A stretch of 64,000 bases of DNA. It comes from Acheta domesticus (taxonomy: Eukaryota; Arthropoda; Insecta; Orthoptera; Gryllidae). The notes beneath the pieces are model-generated. The model did not search any database. It was not told the DNA's origin and saw only the letters and a list, made by a program, of their open reading frames with translations. This document shows, piece by piece, positions 1 through 12,640 of the stretch (positions within the stretch are counted from its first letter, which is position 1; the number at the start of each line of letters is the position of its first letter). The stretch covers positions 36,457,579 to 36,521,578 of the forward strand of contig JAHLJT010000631.1 of the NCBI GenBank assembly GCA_031308135.1. Direction: 5' to 3'. A program made the position numbers and the translations under genes.

Positions 1-203
1 TTTTTAGGAGCAGGAAAACCCTATTTTCAAGAGCAAATGTTTATTTTTTTGCACTAAGTAATGAAGAAATATATGTAAGCTATAAAATAGAAATTATTTA
101 ATGATAATAAACGTGTTAACAATTTTTTTAGCATTTCATGTTTGAGAAATGTTCGATAGACACTGATTGAAACGAAGTAACTTATGTTCTGGTCTACATG
201 TGC
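1..203. other. AT-rich flank 3' of the piggyBac relic
   Basis: This stretch lies beyond the stop codon of the transposase relic on the minus strand. No copy of the CCC-starting terminal repeat seen at 2467-2503 was found here, so the other end of the element is probably outside the window or lost. Confidence 0.6.
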
Positions 204-2301
204 TTATGAATGAAATTTCTCAAAGCAATTTGCATGGCAGCCGACATTACACTTTTTACATTTCTTCATGGTGTTTTTATGGCATTCGCCACATCTGACT
301 TGTGTTTCACTTTTGACAATTATATGATCACGACCATCCAGTCTCACTTTTTCTGGTATCCTCTTTTTACCACCTTTGGCGATCTGCCTATTTTTCGCTC
401 TAAGCTTTGTCCTAAGTATGTCTGAACTATTATCCTGATAAACTGTAGGTAATCTAAATGATTAACGCTTTTTCCAGAAGGTGTGAGACGGTATACTGAA
501 ATGCATTATTCATGGATGCATTCAAGGGAAACATCAAAAGTTGCCAATACCACTTTTTCATTCTGATGGCTGTTCTGTAACATGAGACATTTTGATCAAG
601 CCGATCCACCCCTCCCATATACAAATTGTAGGCAGAAATGCAAGCAGGTTGTAGAATTTCAATTTTCTTCTTCTCAGATAAACTCCAGCGTTTAGCTTTT
701 CCTAGAGGAGATACTCCTACTTTGTTGGAGGCAACAGTTACGATATTGTTATCGTTGTAGCGGACAACACTGATCTGTGTTTCTTGGTCTGTCACTTGAT
801 CATACGCACCTCTTTGCATCTTTTTCATTTTAGAAGGCTCTATGAGAGGGGCTTTTTCGACTCTATTGTTCCTGATAGTACCAGTTGCATCATGTCCCAT
901 GTTACCTAGTTTTTCTAGAAGACGAATGGAAGTAAAATAATTGTCCATATATAAGCTGTACTTTTTCTTCTCGGGTAGTTCTTGGAGCAAGTCCATAACT
1001 ACTGATCCACCCACACCAAGATCTGGCATTTCGTTCCCAGTAGAAGCTCCCTGGTACGGTTCCGCTTGTACAAGGTAGCCCAATCGAGTGCAAAGGGACT
1101 ATACCTTGAAACCAAAACGTATTGGTTTCCCATGTAGGTGTTGTTTCGAGGAGTGACGACCATAGTACGGAACCATGGTTTCATCGATGCACAAGTTCGC
1201 ATCTTGGGGAAAGAAAGTGAGCCATCTTTCGTTTATCATTGCCCACAAAGGTCGAACTTTCGAGAATTTATCACTTTTAATTAGGTTATTATTGTCAGAG
1301 ACATGAAAATACCTTAAAATTTCTTCAAATCTATTTCTAGATATTGCCCTTGCTACTCCTTGGTGATGTGTGTCAATTCCAGTGTCCCAGTACAGACGGT
1401 ACCTTGCATTACCACAATATCCACTGAGCAACAAAATAGCAATAAAAGTTTTCATTTCACATAGCGACACATGAAATTTAGTGTTTCCTTTGAAAACAGC
1501 GTATTTCATACTCGTTTCAACCAGCAAATCAAATACTTCACTGTCATAAAATAATTCAAACAGATCAACAGGAGACCCCTTTTTTTTATTCAGCCAATCT
1601 GGTTGTTCCCAAGTACGTTCTGGGACAGGTATAATGTCCGATTTTATCCAGTTTCGAACCTTCTTCTTCCTTGAATCTGTGGTCAATTCAGCCGCGGTCC
1701 TCTGGTTCATAACATCGAGTGTTACTTCTTGTGATGGTAAAATAATTTCTTCTATTCCGGAGGAAGTAATTTTTGTTGCCTGCAGTTCTCCTAGGCCTCG
1801 GAGCTGGTTTCCAGTTAGATGGTTTACATCACCATCTTCTATTTCATCTTCTCCACTGTCTTCATCACTTAGAAGATGGTTCTCAGGAGCAGAGATATAA
1901 ATAGAAGCTTCTGTGAAATCATCACTTTCTAATAAACTTATTATTTCGTTAACGGATAATCTGAAATGAATAATAAGAGAATCAAATGAAATTCAAATAG
2001 AAAAAAAAAATTTAAACATTCGAATATAATATATAATCACGCCCTGAAATATTGATATTTACTCAAAAGTCAAAAATATACTTGCTAACAATAGATATAA
2101 AACCCTGTACCCTCCCGTTCCCATTGCCCCAATAAAGGGGCGTCACTATTTTATTGTAATTTGCCGCTAAAATAAAAGCTATAATCTTTTGTATGTAAAA
2201 TATATTTCAAATATAAGTTTCACCAAATTGTGTTATAACAAAATAAACGATAAAAATAATCATTAATTTAAGTAATGTACTTACGATTCGTGAAGCGACA
2301 T
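204..2301 (-). pseudogene. piggyBac-type transposase, intron-containing, degenerate
   Basis: This is a DDD transposase of the piggyBac family, which cuts and pastes DNA at TTAA sites. A short first exon (2301-2285) begins ATG and encodes MSLHE plus a split Ser codon, then gtaagt. The acceptor lies at 1961-1962 and exon 2 starts at 1960, so a 324-bp intron rejoins in frame. Exon 2 opens with LSVNEIISLLESDD and an acidic stretch. The three catalytic aspartates are visible: DETMVPYYGRH (around 1180), YMDNYFTS (around 945) and GGVDRLDQ (around 605). A C-terminal cysteine-rich domain with CGEC, CKKC and CHANC is encoded at about 305-207, ending at TAA 204-206. Breaks: an in-frame TAG at 1099-1101 after FGFKV, a frameshift at about 457 and a second at about 345. 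All domains survive, so the copy is fairly young but should not make full-length protein. Family assignment is firm; the intron is inferred from splice signals. Confidence 0.88.
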
Positions 2302-2491
2302 GATGCTCAAATGCAGGCACTATACGAAGGTCTCTCACAACAATGGAAAACGCTATAGAGTAATCCAGTGAACTTTATCTTATTCATTGTTGCCAACACA
2401 ACAACATAGGGTATATAACACATCTTCATTCCTTTCAAGAAATGAACTATTAATAGGAAAATTCACTGCCCCATTTTTGGGGCAATGGGAA
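2118..2491. repeat. 23-bp inverted repeat flanking transposase exon 1
   Basis: The 23 bp at 2118-2140 on the plus strand and the 23 bp at 2469-2491 on the minus strand match at 21 of 23 positions; both contain TTCCCATTGCCCCA. They face each other and enclose the first exon and presumed promoter. One copy is in the terminus, the other in the intron, so this may be a subterminal repeat of the transposon or the ends of a small non-autonomous derivative. Confidence 0.75.
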
Positions 2492-2503
2492 TATATGGGT
2501 TAA
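2467..2503 (-). mobile_element. piggyBac 5' terminal repeat and TTAA target site
   Basis: Read on the minus strand the sequence starts TTAA (2503-2500), then CCCATATATTCCC, the usual layout of a piggyBac end (TTAA followed by CCC). It lies about 200 bp upstream of the transposase start codon. It contains a small palindrome, TGCCCC-ATTTTT-GGGGCA. Confidence 0.7.
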
Positions 2504-3070
2504 AGTTCGTGCATGGTAAAGTTCGACAAACTGACAGTTTTGTCCACTTTCCAGAATGTCGAATGTTTTTATCTCGTCGATTTAACATTACGTAGCTAAT
2601 ATTTATGTACTTCAATGCACGCAATTTGTATGTCATTAAAACTGTAAATTTTAATTACAATTCAAATACTTCAATCATTTAATTCTAATACTTAACACTG
2701 ATCATTATTTGTAAAGAAAATTATTTGATCGTCACTTTCCTCAAATAATTTAATTTCAATATTCAATTTTATACTTAACATGTGAAAAATTGCTACATTC
2801 ATGTAATTATTTTATTCAGAAACAAGAACAAAATAGTGAAAGCAAAATTTTTACATATGTTTTGTCAAAAAATATATTAATGTGTAAAGTTAAAGTGTAC
2901 CATCACACAAAATTTGACATTAATAATTATGTATCTTTATTCGATTCTAATAACTAGACCGCGGGATTTCATGGAATTGCATGTCTGTTTTTTGTTATTT
3001 GTTAATTGTGACGTTATGGTAACTGTGAAGATGAAATGATATCGTGATGATAGGGGGTGAAAGGACGGAT
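2504..3070. other. AT-rich spacer, nothing recognised
   Basis: I see no open frame, RNA gene or repeat structure here beyond general AT richness. Confidence 0.5.
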
Positions 3071-3077
3071 AGAAATG

Positions 3078-3142
3078 CAAATATGCCCAAGGCGGGAGTC
3101 GAACCCGCGATCCTTCGGTGCGAGGTCGCTAAGAACTACCGG
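3078..3142 (-). repeat. tRNA-like SINE fragment or tRNA pseudogene
   Basis: The minus strand contains GGGTTCGACTCCC, a good RNA polymerase III B box with paired flanks (GCGGG...CCCGC), preceded by a tRNA-like stretch. There is no acceptor-stem pairing, so it is not a working tRNA. Confidence 0.4.
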
Positions 3143-3524
3143 CGTATATTACAGGTTTTTGTCTAGAAGTGGGTCGAAGTCAGTTATTTTTGTGTATTTC
3201 TCTTTCGAAAGAAACGTGAATTGGGCCAAGACAATACCAACATAATATTTCCGATAATATTCTGATAACATTGTTTTCGCTTGAATCGATTTACTTCCTG
3301 TAACTTTATTCGCGCACATGAACTTAGTGAATGGGCTGAATAGTACGGCGTCTTGTAACATGGCCATTTGTTCTCTCGCTTAACATATTTTCGTTCATTA
3401 AAATGGAATATATTTACTTTTATTAAACGCCTTTTGTACTACACTGTAAATCAGGGTTCATCAAAAAGATGAGTCGAGAGCAAAGGGCCATCGGCATTGC
3501 GGACTCGGCAAGAGCCGGACCTCC

Positions 3525-4112
3525 GTCAAGCTGCAACCCCCACTTGTCAGAAATTCAAAATTAACTAGCCTATAATTTTGAACTAACTATGTACTAATTT
3601 TGTACCAAAATAAAAAAAATGTACTCAACTATAAACCAATAAAAAACGACATTCAAAAGTGGGGGTGCTAGCTTGACGTCAACCTACAACCCCCACTTTT
3701 CAGAAATTCAAAATCACCTAACCCATTGTTGTCTACTAATTATGTACTAATTTTGTACCACAATTAAAAATTTTGTACTCACTTATAACCAATTAAAAAA
3801 CGGTTGCAAAAGATACACTTTTTGCACATATTGCCGAATTTTTTAAATCCCCTTGGAGTCACACTTCGAAGTTGAAATGTATACAGCGGTTTGCTACTAT
3901 AATGACCTTTCAGATGTATTTGTTTCAAAAATTTATCTGGTCCCCCAACGGAGATAATGCAATCGAAAAACAGAAAAAAATTGCGTGTGGCATGAAACAA
4001 AAGTGCCTGCCAAGCCACCCACACTAGTCACAAATTCAAATCCAACTAGCCAATTATTATCTTCTATTTGTCTACTAATTTTGTACCACAATAAATAATT
4101 TTGTACTCCGTC
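3525..4112. repeat. degenerate tandem repeat, unit about 140-150 bp or longer
   Basis: Three diverged copies share the same word order: CCCCCACTT or CCACCCACACTAGTCA, then AATTCAAA, CTAGCC, GTACTAATTTTGTACCA, AATTTTGTACTC. They begin near 3525, 3690 and 4015. The last is followed by repeated GTCCGTCTGTCC. I do not recognise the family. Confidence 0.6.
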
Positions 4113-4659
4113 CGTCTGTCCGTCTGTGAACACTGCTAGCGCCTAAACCATACGTACGATTTCTTCCAAAATGGATATTCCCCGGTCGATCTGATTCTAG
4201 TCGAAGCTTTGAGATTTTGAAAACGATTCTTCAAAATTTGGAGGTACTTTATATGAAGCCCCCCGGGGATTGTCAAAATTTTCTCAAAAAGGGCTCCAAT
4301 TTTTTTCTTTAAATTTCTTGTATGAATAGAGTAAAATACCCTTATTAACATGGAATAGGTCCGATTCTCACGAACAACTCTGAATTTTCGAAAATTGTGA
4401 AAGTTTGAATTGTTTTCGGCTTCAAATAACTTCAAATAAAGTATTTTGAAAACTCAATAATTGTCTGCGAAAATGAGCTTCAACTTTGCAATTTTAGTAG
4501 CGCTAAAATGCCATTTTCTCTTAAACGGCACATAATTTTTAAAAGAAATTGCTATTTATGACTAGGTTTTTGTATTCTTTAATATTCTAAAATTAATATT
4601 TTCGTTCTACCAATAGGAAAACCGGAAAAATTAAGAAGATCCAAAAAAATGTACTTTTG

Positions 4660-4795
4660 GCGGTGATAGATGGTAGCTGGCAAGAAAGAGTATGTGGCAA
4701 ATCCGAAGAGCTAGCGACGACCCAATAAAATAGAAAACTAATACGGGAAAGTCTGTGCCATTCTGTAGCACCACTAGTTCCTTTTCACGGCCCGG
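4660..4795 (-). repeat. interspersed repeat, second copy at 44035-44158
   Basis: The reverse complement of this stretch matches the plus strand at 44035-44158 along about 120 bp, sharing ACTAGTGGTGCTACAGAATG, TTCCCGTATTAG, TTTGCCACATACTC (TTGCC... in the other copy) and CCATCTATC. Flanking sequence does not match, so it is a discrete dispersed repeat of unknown family. Confidence 0.7.
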
Positions 4796-5925
4796 CAATT
4801 AATTTTTTCCGCCGAAAATTGGCCATTTTTTCGCGCAGCATTACATAACTTTCCCTATACTACGTATATCACTCCGTGTATATGTACGTATACGGGAAAG
4901 TAAAAATGTATCGTTGAATTAACAGTTCGGACCGTTCAAGTAACAATGCGGAATCTCACCGCTGTGTGCAACTAAGATAATTAATAACATTCAATAATAA
5001 TTAACAAATTGAAAGCAATGTGTATAATTGCAGCACAATTAATTAACTTAAAGCATGTAAACGAATATTTTGATATTTATAATAGCGCCCAAATTTGCCC
5101 CCCCAATAAAAGATCTGAAATCCCGCCCCTGCAGGGCAATGATCTTGAGTGAGAGAGACCGAATTTTGAAGGTCGTACAAGAAAATGGTTAGGTTAATAT
5201 CACTATCGGTACCTAAAGAAGTTATTTTAATAACCGAGATAATTAAATGCCATTTTATTTACTTTCAAATGATTTTGCGTAATTTCTCAATTAGTTCAAC
5301 AGGAAGGTCCGCAAAACGTTGTAGAGATTAGAACGCGGCCCCCCTCCCTTCGGAATTAGTGGACTGTAGCTCATCGGCCAAGTTGTATAGCTTCAATCAC
5401 TTCCTTATATCTACAGTTAGTGTTTTTTTAAATGTGCTTTACAAAGAAAACAAACAAAACAATTGAAATATTTGTGGTTAAAATAATGTGCAATAAATTA
5501 ATCTTTCTCTACTTCTCAAAATCTGAGTCTGAAGTAGCATCCACTGATATACTTCACTCTAAACTGTTAGATTTATTAAGAATAATATTAAAAATACAGG
5601 ATGAAAACATCTGCTCCGGAAATCTGCAACGTATATTATAACTATCTTTTTAATCCACCAAATTTAAACTTTTATTTGAGCTAAGTTTATTTCAAATAAA
5701 ATGTGCTTACATTTAGATCGAGAAATAAAAAATAATTGATTCGTTTGTATGTATGAAAAAACCTAAGTCTTTTGGGAAAATATTCTCTATAAATTGTGTA
5801 TTTAAAACGAACTAGAAATGGTTTGAAGAAGCCTTTGATTCTCTAATGTATTTACATTTGAGTCTCGTTAACTATCTAAAAGTTTATGCAAACATTAAAC
5901 AAAGGAAAGCCAGTAAATCAGATCA
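4796..5925. other. AT-rich spacer, nothing recognised
   Basis: Only short frames with no recognisable motif are present (for example 5432-5641). No repeat structure was noticed. Confidence 0.5.
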
Positions 5926-6480
5926 CTAAATCAAAAGAGAGAAACGCTTACTAATCCAGTGAGATCTTAGAACGAAGCGCTTCCTGTTTTCAGTGTCGCT
6001 TTTTGTGCGTTGCATGCAAGAGAGCGCTGTTGCGTTCGTGACGTAAATAGTTCGCCGTGAACCTCTCCATTGTCGCTCCTTGCGGCGGCAAAACAGCAGA
6101 CGCCGTTGCCCCGAGCGCACCTCCCGATGCCGGTGAGCCCTGCTGCGAGCCGAGTCGTGGGGGAACCTGCGGTTGGAGTTCGATGAACCGACTCCTCCGC
6201 GCCGATTTCCCATTGGCGCCGACCAAAATAACTCTCGCAGTCGACAAAGCTGATAGAACAACTTGAGTGAAAGAGGAAATAAACGCATATCGCGAATACA
6301 TTTTCTGCCTTCCAATCTCTTGTCGTCGCAACTGGCATTTGTGTGCATCACTCATAAATTTCTTCATTAAATCAGACAAGTTTTGTGATGGGACCCTTGC
6401 AATGTACTCAAATTTGTTTTTTATTGAAATGACGATCAGAGAACCGATTGTGTATAGCTCTGGGCAACTGGGCAAAGGTA
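5926..6480. other. GC-rich patch with overlapping short frames
   Basis: The core at about 6050-6220 is clearly richer in G, C and CpG than its surroundings. Open frames run across it on both strands, which is expected where stop codons are rare. No product is recognised. It may be an isolated exon, promoter or repeat fragment. Confidence 0.4.
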
Positions 6481-9215
6481 TGTGATGAACACGATTTTAA
6501 TTTTGATGAGATTGCCTTGGCCACAGTGGGTAGGGGAAACGTTTATGCCTTATGTGGGATTTGAATGAACCGCAGACTCGGAAAAAGCTGAGACTAGTAG
6601 CTGGTGCAGCACAAAAAATATTATATTTACGTCGGCGGAAAGTAAGGCTCACGAATCTCTCAAGAACTTGAAAATAAATAAATTAAAAAAATAAATTTAA
6701 AATAGCATGAAAATAAATTTCCATTTTCTTCTCAAGAAAAGGCAACAATTTAAAAATGGCGCAAATTAAGTTATAATAAAAGGTATGTATTTGTTGGAGG
6801 AATCTATATTAGTTATTTCATATTATAATTGTTCATTAGAATTTTACAGTAAGTAGATAAATTTCAAAAGCCTTTTGCTGTTCATTTCGGGGGGTGGGGG
6901 TGGGTGGGGAAATAGGCATTAATTTGTACGTCTGTAGTGTTTTCCGGAACTACCAAGAATAAACATGCTGTAAAATTGAATCACTTCTTCCTTACTTTAC
7001 AATTATTCAAAGTTGGTAGTGGGTCCTCAAAAGAAAAGAAACGTCTACTCGTTTTCGAGTAGTGCCCATTTGATTCGCTGCGTCTCTTTAAATCGTCTTT
7101 CATGAAGTAGGTACGTGTTTTGTGACATTCTCCTTTTGCCTTGAATTGACTTCACACATGCAAATTACCTTACAATTCACGAACACTTCTTTGAATACGT
7201 AATGAATAGAGTTCAGCATCTTAGCGTACTTAGCGCAATTAACTGCTTCCGGAAATGCAGTCTGTGGTTTCTCCTTTCTCCTGCCAGATGGCATTTACGG
7301 CCGCTGCGCGCCGCCGTCGGGGAAAAGGCGCCTTCTTTTGTCGAGTGCAGCGCGGGTCACTCTCAGGTGGCCTTGGAGGCGACGGCGGAAGGCAGCGCGC
7401 GGCCGCACTCACTTGTCACGAGTGGCTCCGTCGCGTGCAGGACACGCTAACGTTCAGGTGCTGTAGATCGGTCACGGCTCACGCAATTAGCATACGGATG
7501 GCAGCAGGTTCACTCAATTTCGCACACTTCCGTGTTTCAACGCACCTAGAAACGTATTTCAAAAGTACGAATATGTATGAGAGCTGGGGTGGATCCAATA
7601 GATCTGGGGGGGGGGGGATCGTAGATTTTTGTTGAATAATAAACATGTGTTTTTATATTGTATATTATTTTTGTAGCGTGTACATGATACTGTCAAATAT
7701 TATTTTTAAAATAAGTACATAGTTCCAAAATAAATTTTAAAATACTTTTTCCCAATAAAGGAAGGTAAGAAATGAACACTCTATGGTTTTGGGAGGGAGG
7801 CCATGACCCCAAGCCTTCCTGGATCCACCACTGTACTGATATACGAGCACAGTTTTGGAAAGAAAAGATCTTGGTTGTACAATTTGGAAGAAGAGATCTT
7901 GAAAGGAAGTTTGTCAAGAACTAATTAAATTTGTTCAAAGAATTGTCACCCGGATCGTGATTCATGTTTACATCTTAAGCCGCAGCGTGGTGTTTTTTAC
8001 GTCTGCGGAACATATTTCCGAGCGTAAATGCATTCAAAAAGGTGACAATTATATTTGCCAGGAACTGTTTAACACCAGATGAAGACTTTGCTGTAGAAAT
8101 AGAGCAAAGTGCCATGTTACATACATTTAACCTGTGTTGAACGTATTTTGGGAATTGCGCTTTCTTTGCTGCCTGAGCGTGTGTCCACAAGCAAGTTGTA
8201 ACTCTGCGGGAGATCTTCCAACCGGACCCGAGGAGCTTTCCAGCTCGCTAACCGGTATGTGAGGATGCCAGATAGTTCTCGTAATCCGAGGAAATATGCA
8301 GACCTGAAGGTCTGATGTCACCAAACGCTGAGCTATTGAAAGCAAGTAGTGGAATCATCGACCCATTAGCAAATCAGTCACGTTCTTTAGAAGTTAATCA
8401 TAGTGTTATTTATATTATTTATAACCCTTTCAGCAGTGCCAGAGTGAAGCCTGTTTACGATAATGTCAGATGGGGTCTCTTTCAAGCATTTGCCTGTTGT
8501 AAATATTTGATTTATTTAAGCTTTAAACGTTCTTCAGGAACTTTACTATATTTCGTAAACATCACGGACTTGTTTTCAATTCACATTTTTCTTAAAAATT
8601 ACATCCAAATTACATATCGTACATGAATTCTAAGAGAAGTGTAATGTGTTATATTGGCGATTTCGAAAATCATGTTATCTATTCACCTTGTCTGGGCGGC
8701 TAGATACAATAAAAACTTTCTAAGCAATATGCTATAAAATGCCCTTTATGGAAAGAATTTATTCATGCCCATACGTTTATTCTAGCTGTTGTCTATTTCG
8801 AATTGTGGGTAGATTCATAGTACAACAACCACGAAGTTGGAGGCTTTTAAAAAATGTATTCATTCCTACTCTGTTCAGCTTTGGGCATTTTAATGTTATT
8901 TAACATTCAGTTGGTAGCTGTTATGTCCCTTGGCCTTGGTTATGTTGTTTTACTGCCTTTTTCACCCTAGTGAACACTTACTCTTCCCTACGTTGCAGTG
9001 ACTCGGAAGCCCATTGCGAGCGGAAATTGACTCTGCCGCTGGTAGCTCATAGGCTCTGGCGGAGCTTGAACTTGTTTCGGGGAGGGAGGTTTGTTGGAGG
9101 CCAGGTGAAGCTCACATAGGGGGCCCATAGGTCCATTACGGAGGTAACTCCACCAAGCAACATTCTATCATTCACCACACAATATTCGGACAGAGAAAAA
9201 TCTGGGAAGGAATCG
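6481..9215. other. AT-rich spacer with a GC-rich patch at 7290-7450
   Basis: There are long G runs at about 6890-6910 and 7604-7614 and a CpG-rich patch at 7290-7450 open in two plus-strand frames. The minus frame 8127-8345 reads smoothly but I do not recognise it. No gene can be supported. Confidence 0.45.
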
Positions 9216-9303
9216 GGTAGTAGTCAACCGAGAGGTTGGAGGTGTAAGGATAACGTGACTGGAATGTTAACTCTTAAGGACCCGAGTTCGAATCTTAGCA
9301 CGG
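9216..9303 (+). repeat. tRNA-Ser/Leu-like SINE head or tRNA pseudogene
   Basis: The order AACCGAGAGGTTGGAGG (A-box-like, as in class II tRNAs) followed about 45 bp later by CGAGTTCGAATCTTAGC (B-box-like) resembles a tRNA-Ser or tRNA-Leu head. The stems do not pair well, so a SINE or pseudogene is more likely than a gene. Confidence 0.4.
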
Positions 9304-9589
9304 AGGGGAAAAAATGCTGGTTGGAAACAAGTTTGCAGGTTCTTGTAGTACTATAATTTTCGTAGTACGACTGAGGTCACCTCTTTCTACAAAAACAAAA
9401 TTTAACGTCCTCAAAAGTATTTTCAGAAATAAAGAAAAAAGCAGTTCTTAAGAAATATGATACAATTTTACTTTCCTGACTACTTGCCTCGCATGGAACT
9501 TGCAATAAAAATTCCAATGAAAAGTGCATATTTGACTTGTGCCGCTTGTGCAGCCCAATATCCCTCCAGGAAGCTCGCTAGGAATGGAG

Positions 9590-9958
9590 CGTCTGTGGAG
9601 TGGCGGAGCGGTCTTCGGGGAGCGCGCGGATCGCCGCGAGTGGCCGAGGGAGTGGCGACAGGAAGCGGGCGGGCGTGCACTAGGCCTTGAGCAGCGGAGG
9701 GGTGGGGTGGGAGGGGGCGAGGCCGCCCGGCGCAGCGAGAGTTCCATTTCGCGAGCGCCGTCCGCAGCCGAGCCGCGCCGCGCCGCACGGTCTGAGGTCA
9801 CAGCCGATCTGAGCGCAGCCGAGCCGAGCGGAGGCGAGCTCGGCGCCGCTGGGTGTCGCTGGGCGCCGCTGGAGCAGGCGAGCGCCAGTGAAAGCAGCCC
9901 CCGGGCGCAGACGGGCGGCGCCGCGGCCTTAACCGTGGACCGCCTCTGTCTCCGTACT
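9590..9958. other. GC- and CpG-rich island
   Basis: A sharply GC-rich block follows AT-rich DNA and runs into a CCN repeat. It is rich in CpG and in GCCGAGC-type words. Long frames are open on both strands because stops are scarce. It may be a promoter or 5' exon, but nothing identifies a gene. Confidence 0.5.
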
Positions 9959-10220
9959 CCACTACCACCACCGCCACCGCCTCCTCCTTCGCCGCCGCCG
10001 CCGCTTCCTCCACCGCCGCCGCCTCCGCTGCCGCCTTCTCCTCCTCCAGCTTCTCCTCCTCTGCCACTTCCGTCTCCTCCTCCTCCTCCGCCGCCACCTC
10101 TACCTCCTCCTTCTCCTCCTCCTCCGCCGCCACCTCTACCTCCTCCTCCTTTTCCGCTGCCGCCTTCTCCTCCTTCGTCACTTCTACCTCCTCCTCCTCC
10201 TCCTCCTCCTGCCTCCCTTC
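9959..10220 (+). repeat. imperfect CCN/CCT trinucleotide repeat
   Basis: About 260 bp of CCT, CCG and CCA triplets. It gives a polyproline frame on plus and acidic or basic low-complexity frames on minus. I treat these as translated microsatellite, not protein. Confidence 0.85.
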
Positions 10221-11640
10221 CCTTTAAACACTACTGCCACTTCCTCCTTGTCTCCATCTCCTCTAACTTTTTCTCTGCCTCCTTCACCTCTCCCTTCTGT
10301 TTCTCTGCCCCGGTCGCGAAGGCTCCAGCCAACGGTCGCCTCCCACGCGCACGATTCGGTCCCATCCTTTCCAACGGGAAGGACATACTGCATTCCTGTC
10401 ATTACTTATCGTTCTTTTATTGCAATGCTTCCAAATAAGCCACAAAGTTAGACATGACAAAATAATAATACAGCGCATTACAATTTAACAATAATGATGA
10501 TAATAATAATAATGCAAAAATTATGAGATAATAATTAAATTCAGAAAAACTTGGAAATAATTGAAATACTGAGATGAAGTGAAATGTGGGAAGTCCTTAC
10601 TTTCTGATTCTATTACTTAATATTCAATTGTGATGCCATCTTAAATAATACAACTTCGAAATAAATTAAACCACACTAAATATTGATTATTCTTATTATT
10701 GTTATTGTTTTTTAACTCAACCAAAACACGAACTTGCTTATTACAGTTATGTAAGAGTATCACATCTACATTTTCCCGGAGACTTTTCTATTCCATGGAT
10801 ATGGACCATACCAGAATGAGGGAGGTCTTCCCATCACCCCTCTCTGAGGATGGGAGTTGTGCCTCGATGGGGATGGAAGGACTGTGTATGGTGCGTAGCG
10901 AATTATTGAAGAAAAAGCTCCTTCCTGATACTGATGGAAAAGAAAATTAGCGGCCGATTCGAGCAGCCATTTGTAGTATTCTCTACTCTAGAGGCGTCGT
11001 CCAGCCCTCAAACTATTAACCCGATGGCGGATGTTCGCCACGATTCGTGTCTAGGATCTCCTGGTAACTTGTGGCTCAATTTTCATCGCATCCGTGATAC
11101 ATCCGTCCTAGACACACAACACTTCCCCCTATGGTTTTGATACATGACATCTTTTCCACTCAAAGGTCAATAAAATATCGCGGTTCCAGTTTCTCTTAAT
11201 TGTTCTATTTCTCAACCGTATGAACGAGACTGTTTTATTTTTTAAATGAATGTTAAATTAGAATACACTTTTGAGTAGTTATCCAATTTAAAATTCACTT
11301 ACGGTCTCCAAAGTAACATCTTTATTTTTGTTTACCAAACTTGAACAAATTTATGCACTAAAAATATAAGTGTATAATAGATAAAAGTATATAATGTAGT
11401 TTGTAAATTAAAGATTTTAGAACGAAGTAAGGTTTTCATGTGCGATGCGCATATATTTTAACCAAACAAACAGAGAGGGTAAGAAGTTTGTTTCTAGGAT
11501 GATGTATTAATCAAATTCCTGCAATTACGAGCATGCGCATTGAATATACATGTAGTGTTCATCCTGCTTTACAAGTGGTCAAAATTACTGATGGCACGCT
11601 AAGACAAGAAGAATTCATCGCGCGTGTTGTTAGATGAAAC
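10221..11640. other. AT-rich spacer, nothing recognised
   Basis: An AAT run lies near 10490-10512. The stretch 10800-11140 is more balanced in composition but has no recognisable product. Confidence 0.45.
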
Positions 11641-12640
11641 GGAGGTTGTACCCCCAGCCTCTCAAGGCCACATGCGAAGCCCTCTCGCTGGCGGGCGCGA
11701 GTCTGAAAAGCGTTCGCTCTTCGGAGTATCGCCCAGGGATCTCGCATGCGCTAATTGGAAAAGTCTTCCTGCGACAGACGTGCGCGTGCGCATAACCGCT
11801 TCCTCCGCCGCGCGCCTTCCGCCTTCCGCGCTCCGCCTTCCGCGCCCGCGCCCACGCCCCTCCCCGCCCCTGCGCGGAAGTCCCCTCCGCCCCCCCGCCG
11901 ACCATCGTCTTCCCACTCCCAGGGAGGGGCACCGCAGACCTCTCCCCGTCGCCCTACCGCTCCTCCGTCCAGATGGGTGTCACTCAAGGCTCATTTCCGG
12001 AGCCCTTTAAAGCTCTATTAAAAGAACGCTTTGTTTCTCTGCAAAAAAGGGGAAAAAGACAAACTATAAACTCGATTATTGTGTAGTCTGGCCTATTTGT
12101 TTACTTCTACCTCTTTCAAAGAATTTTAAGAGTCACTGTGTAAATTCTGTAAATTCTAAAGACGATTATGTAAAGCAAAATATAATGTGAGTGTTGCACA
12201 ATGGAAGAAAAGGAAAACAAAGGTGAAAACTTTTATAAATGTCATTTTGGCAACCTCAAATTTCTTAAGAAAATTTTACAAATTTGTATTACGAATGAAC
12301 TGTCATAGGAAAAATTTCATTGGACATTAAAGGTCTCTTTCTTAAAGTTATGCTGCTGCTACACTTATAAGTGTAGAGATGTACACCGCCAGCCTCATGT
12401 GCCCGAAAAAAATTGTCGCCCTCTCTGAGGCCCGGGGGTAATCTTGACTCCACTGCAACGAAGCGCGTGGAACCTGCGGCGGTTGCAGGGTGGGGGCACA
12501 AGGTACTTGCGGTGGCCACTGGGAGCGCTAATGGGAGATGAGCGCGGCGATTCCTGACAAGAACGCGTGGGTTCAAGCGGCTTGCAGTCGCTTTCGCTCT
12601 CGCCGATAAAGAGATCGTTCAGCCAATGGCGCATTGCTGC
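11641..12640. other. two GC-rich patches (11690-11970, 12420-12600)
   Basis: The first patch is dominated by CCGCGC and CCTTCCGC words and is open in several frames on both strands. The second is milder. No motif, domain or splice pattern identifies a gene. Confidence 0.45.

Noticed and set aside
9539..10438. 299-codon proline-rich frame resembling a formin-like FH1 region
   Set aside because: The proline run is a CCN microsatellite, and no FH2 or other domain precedes or follows it.
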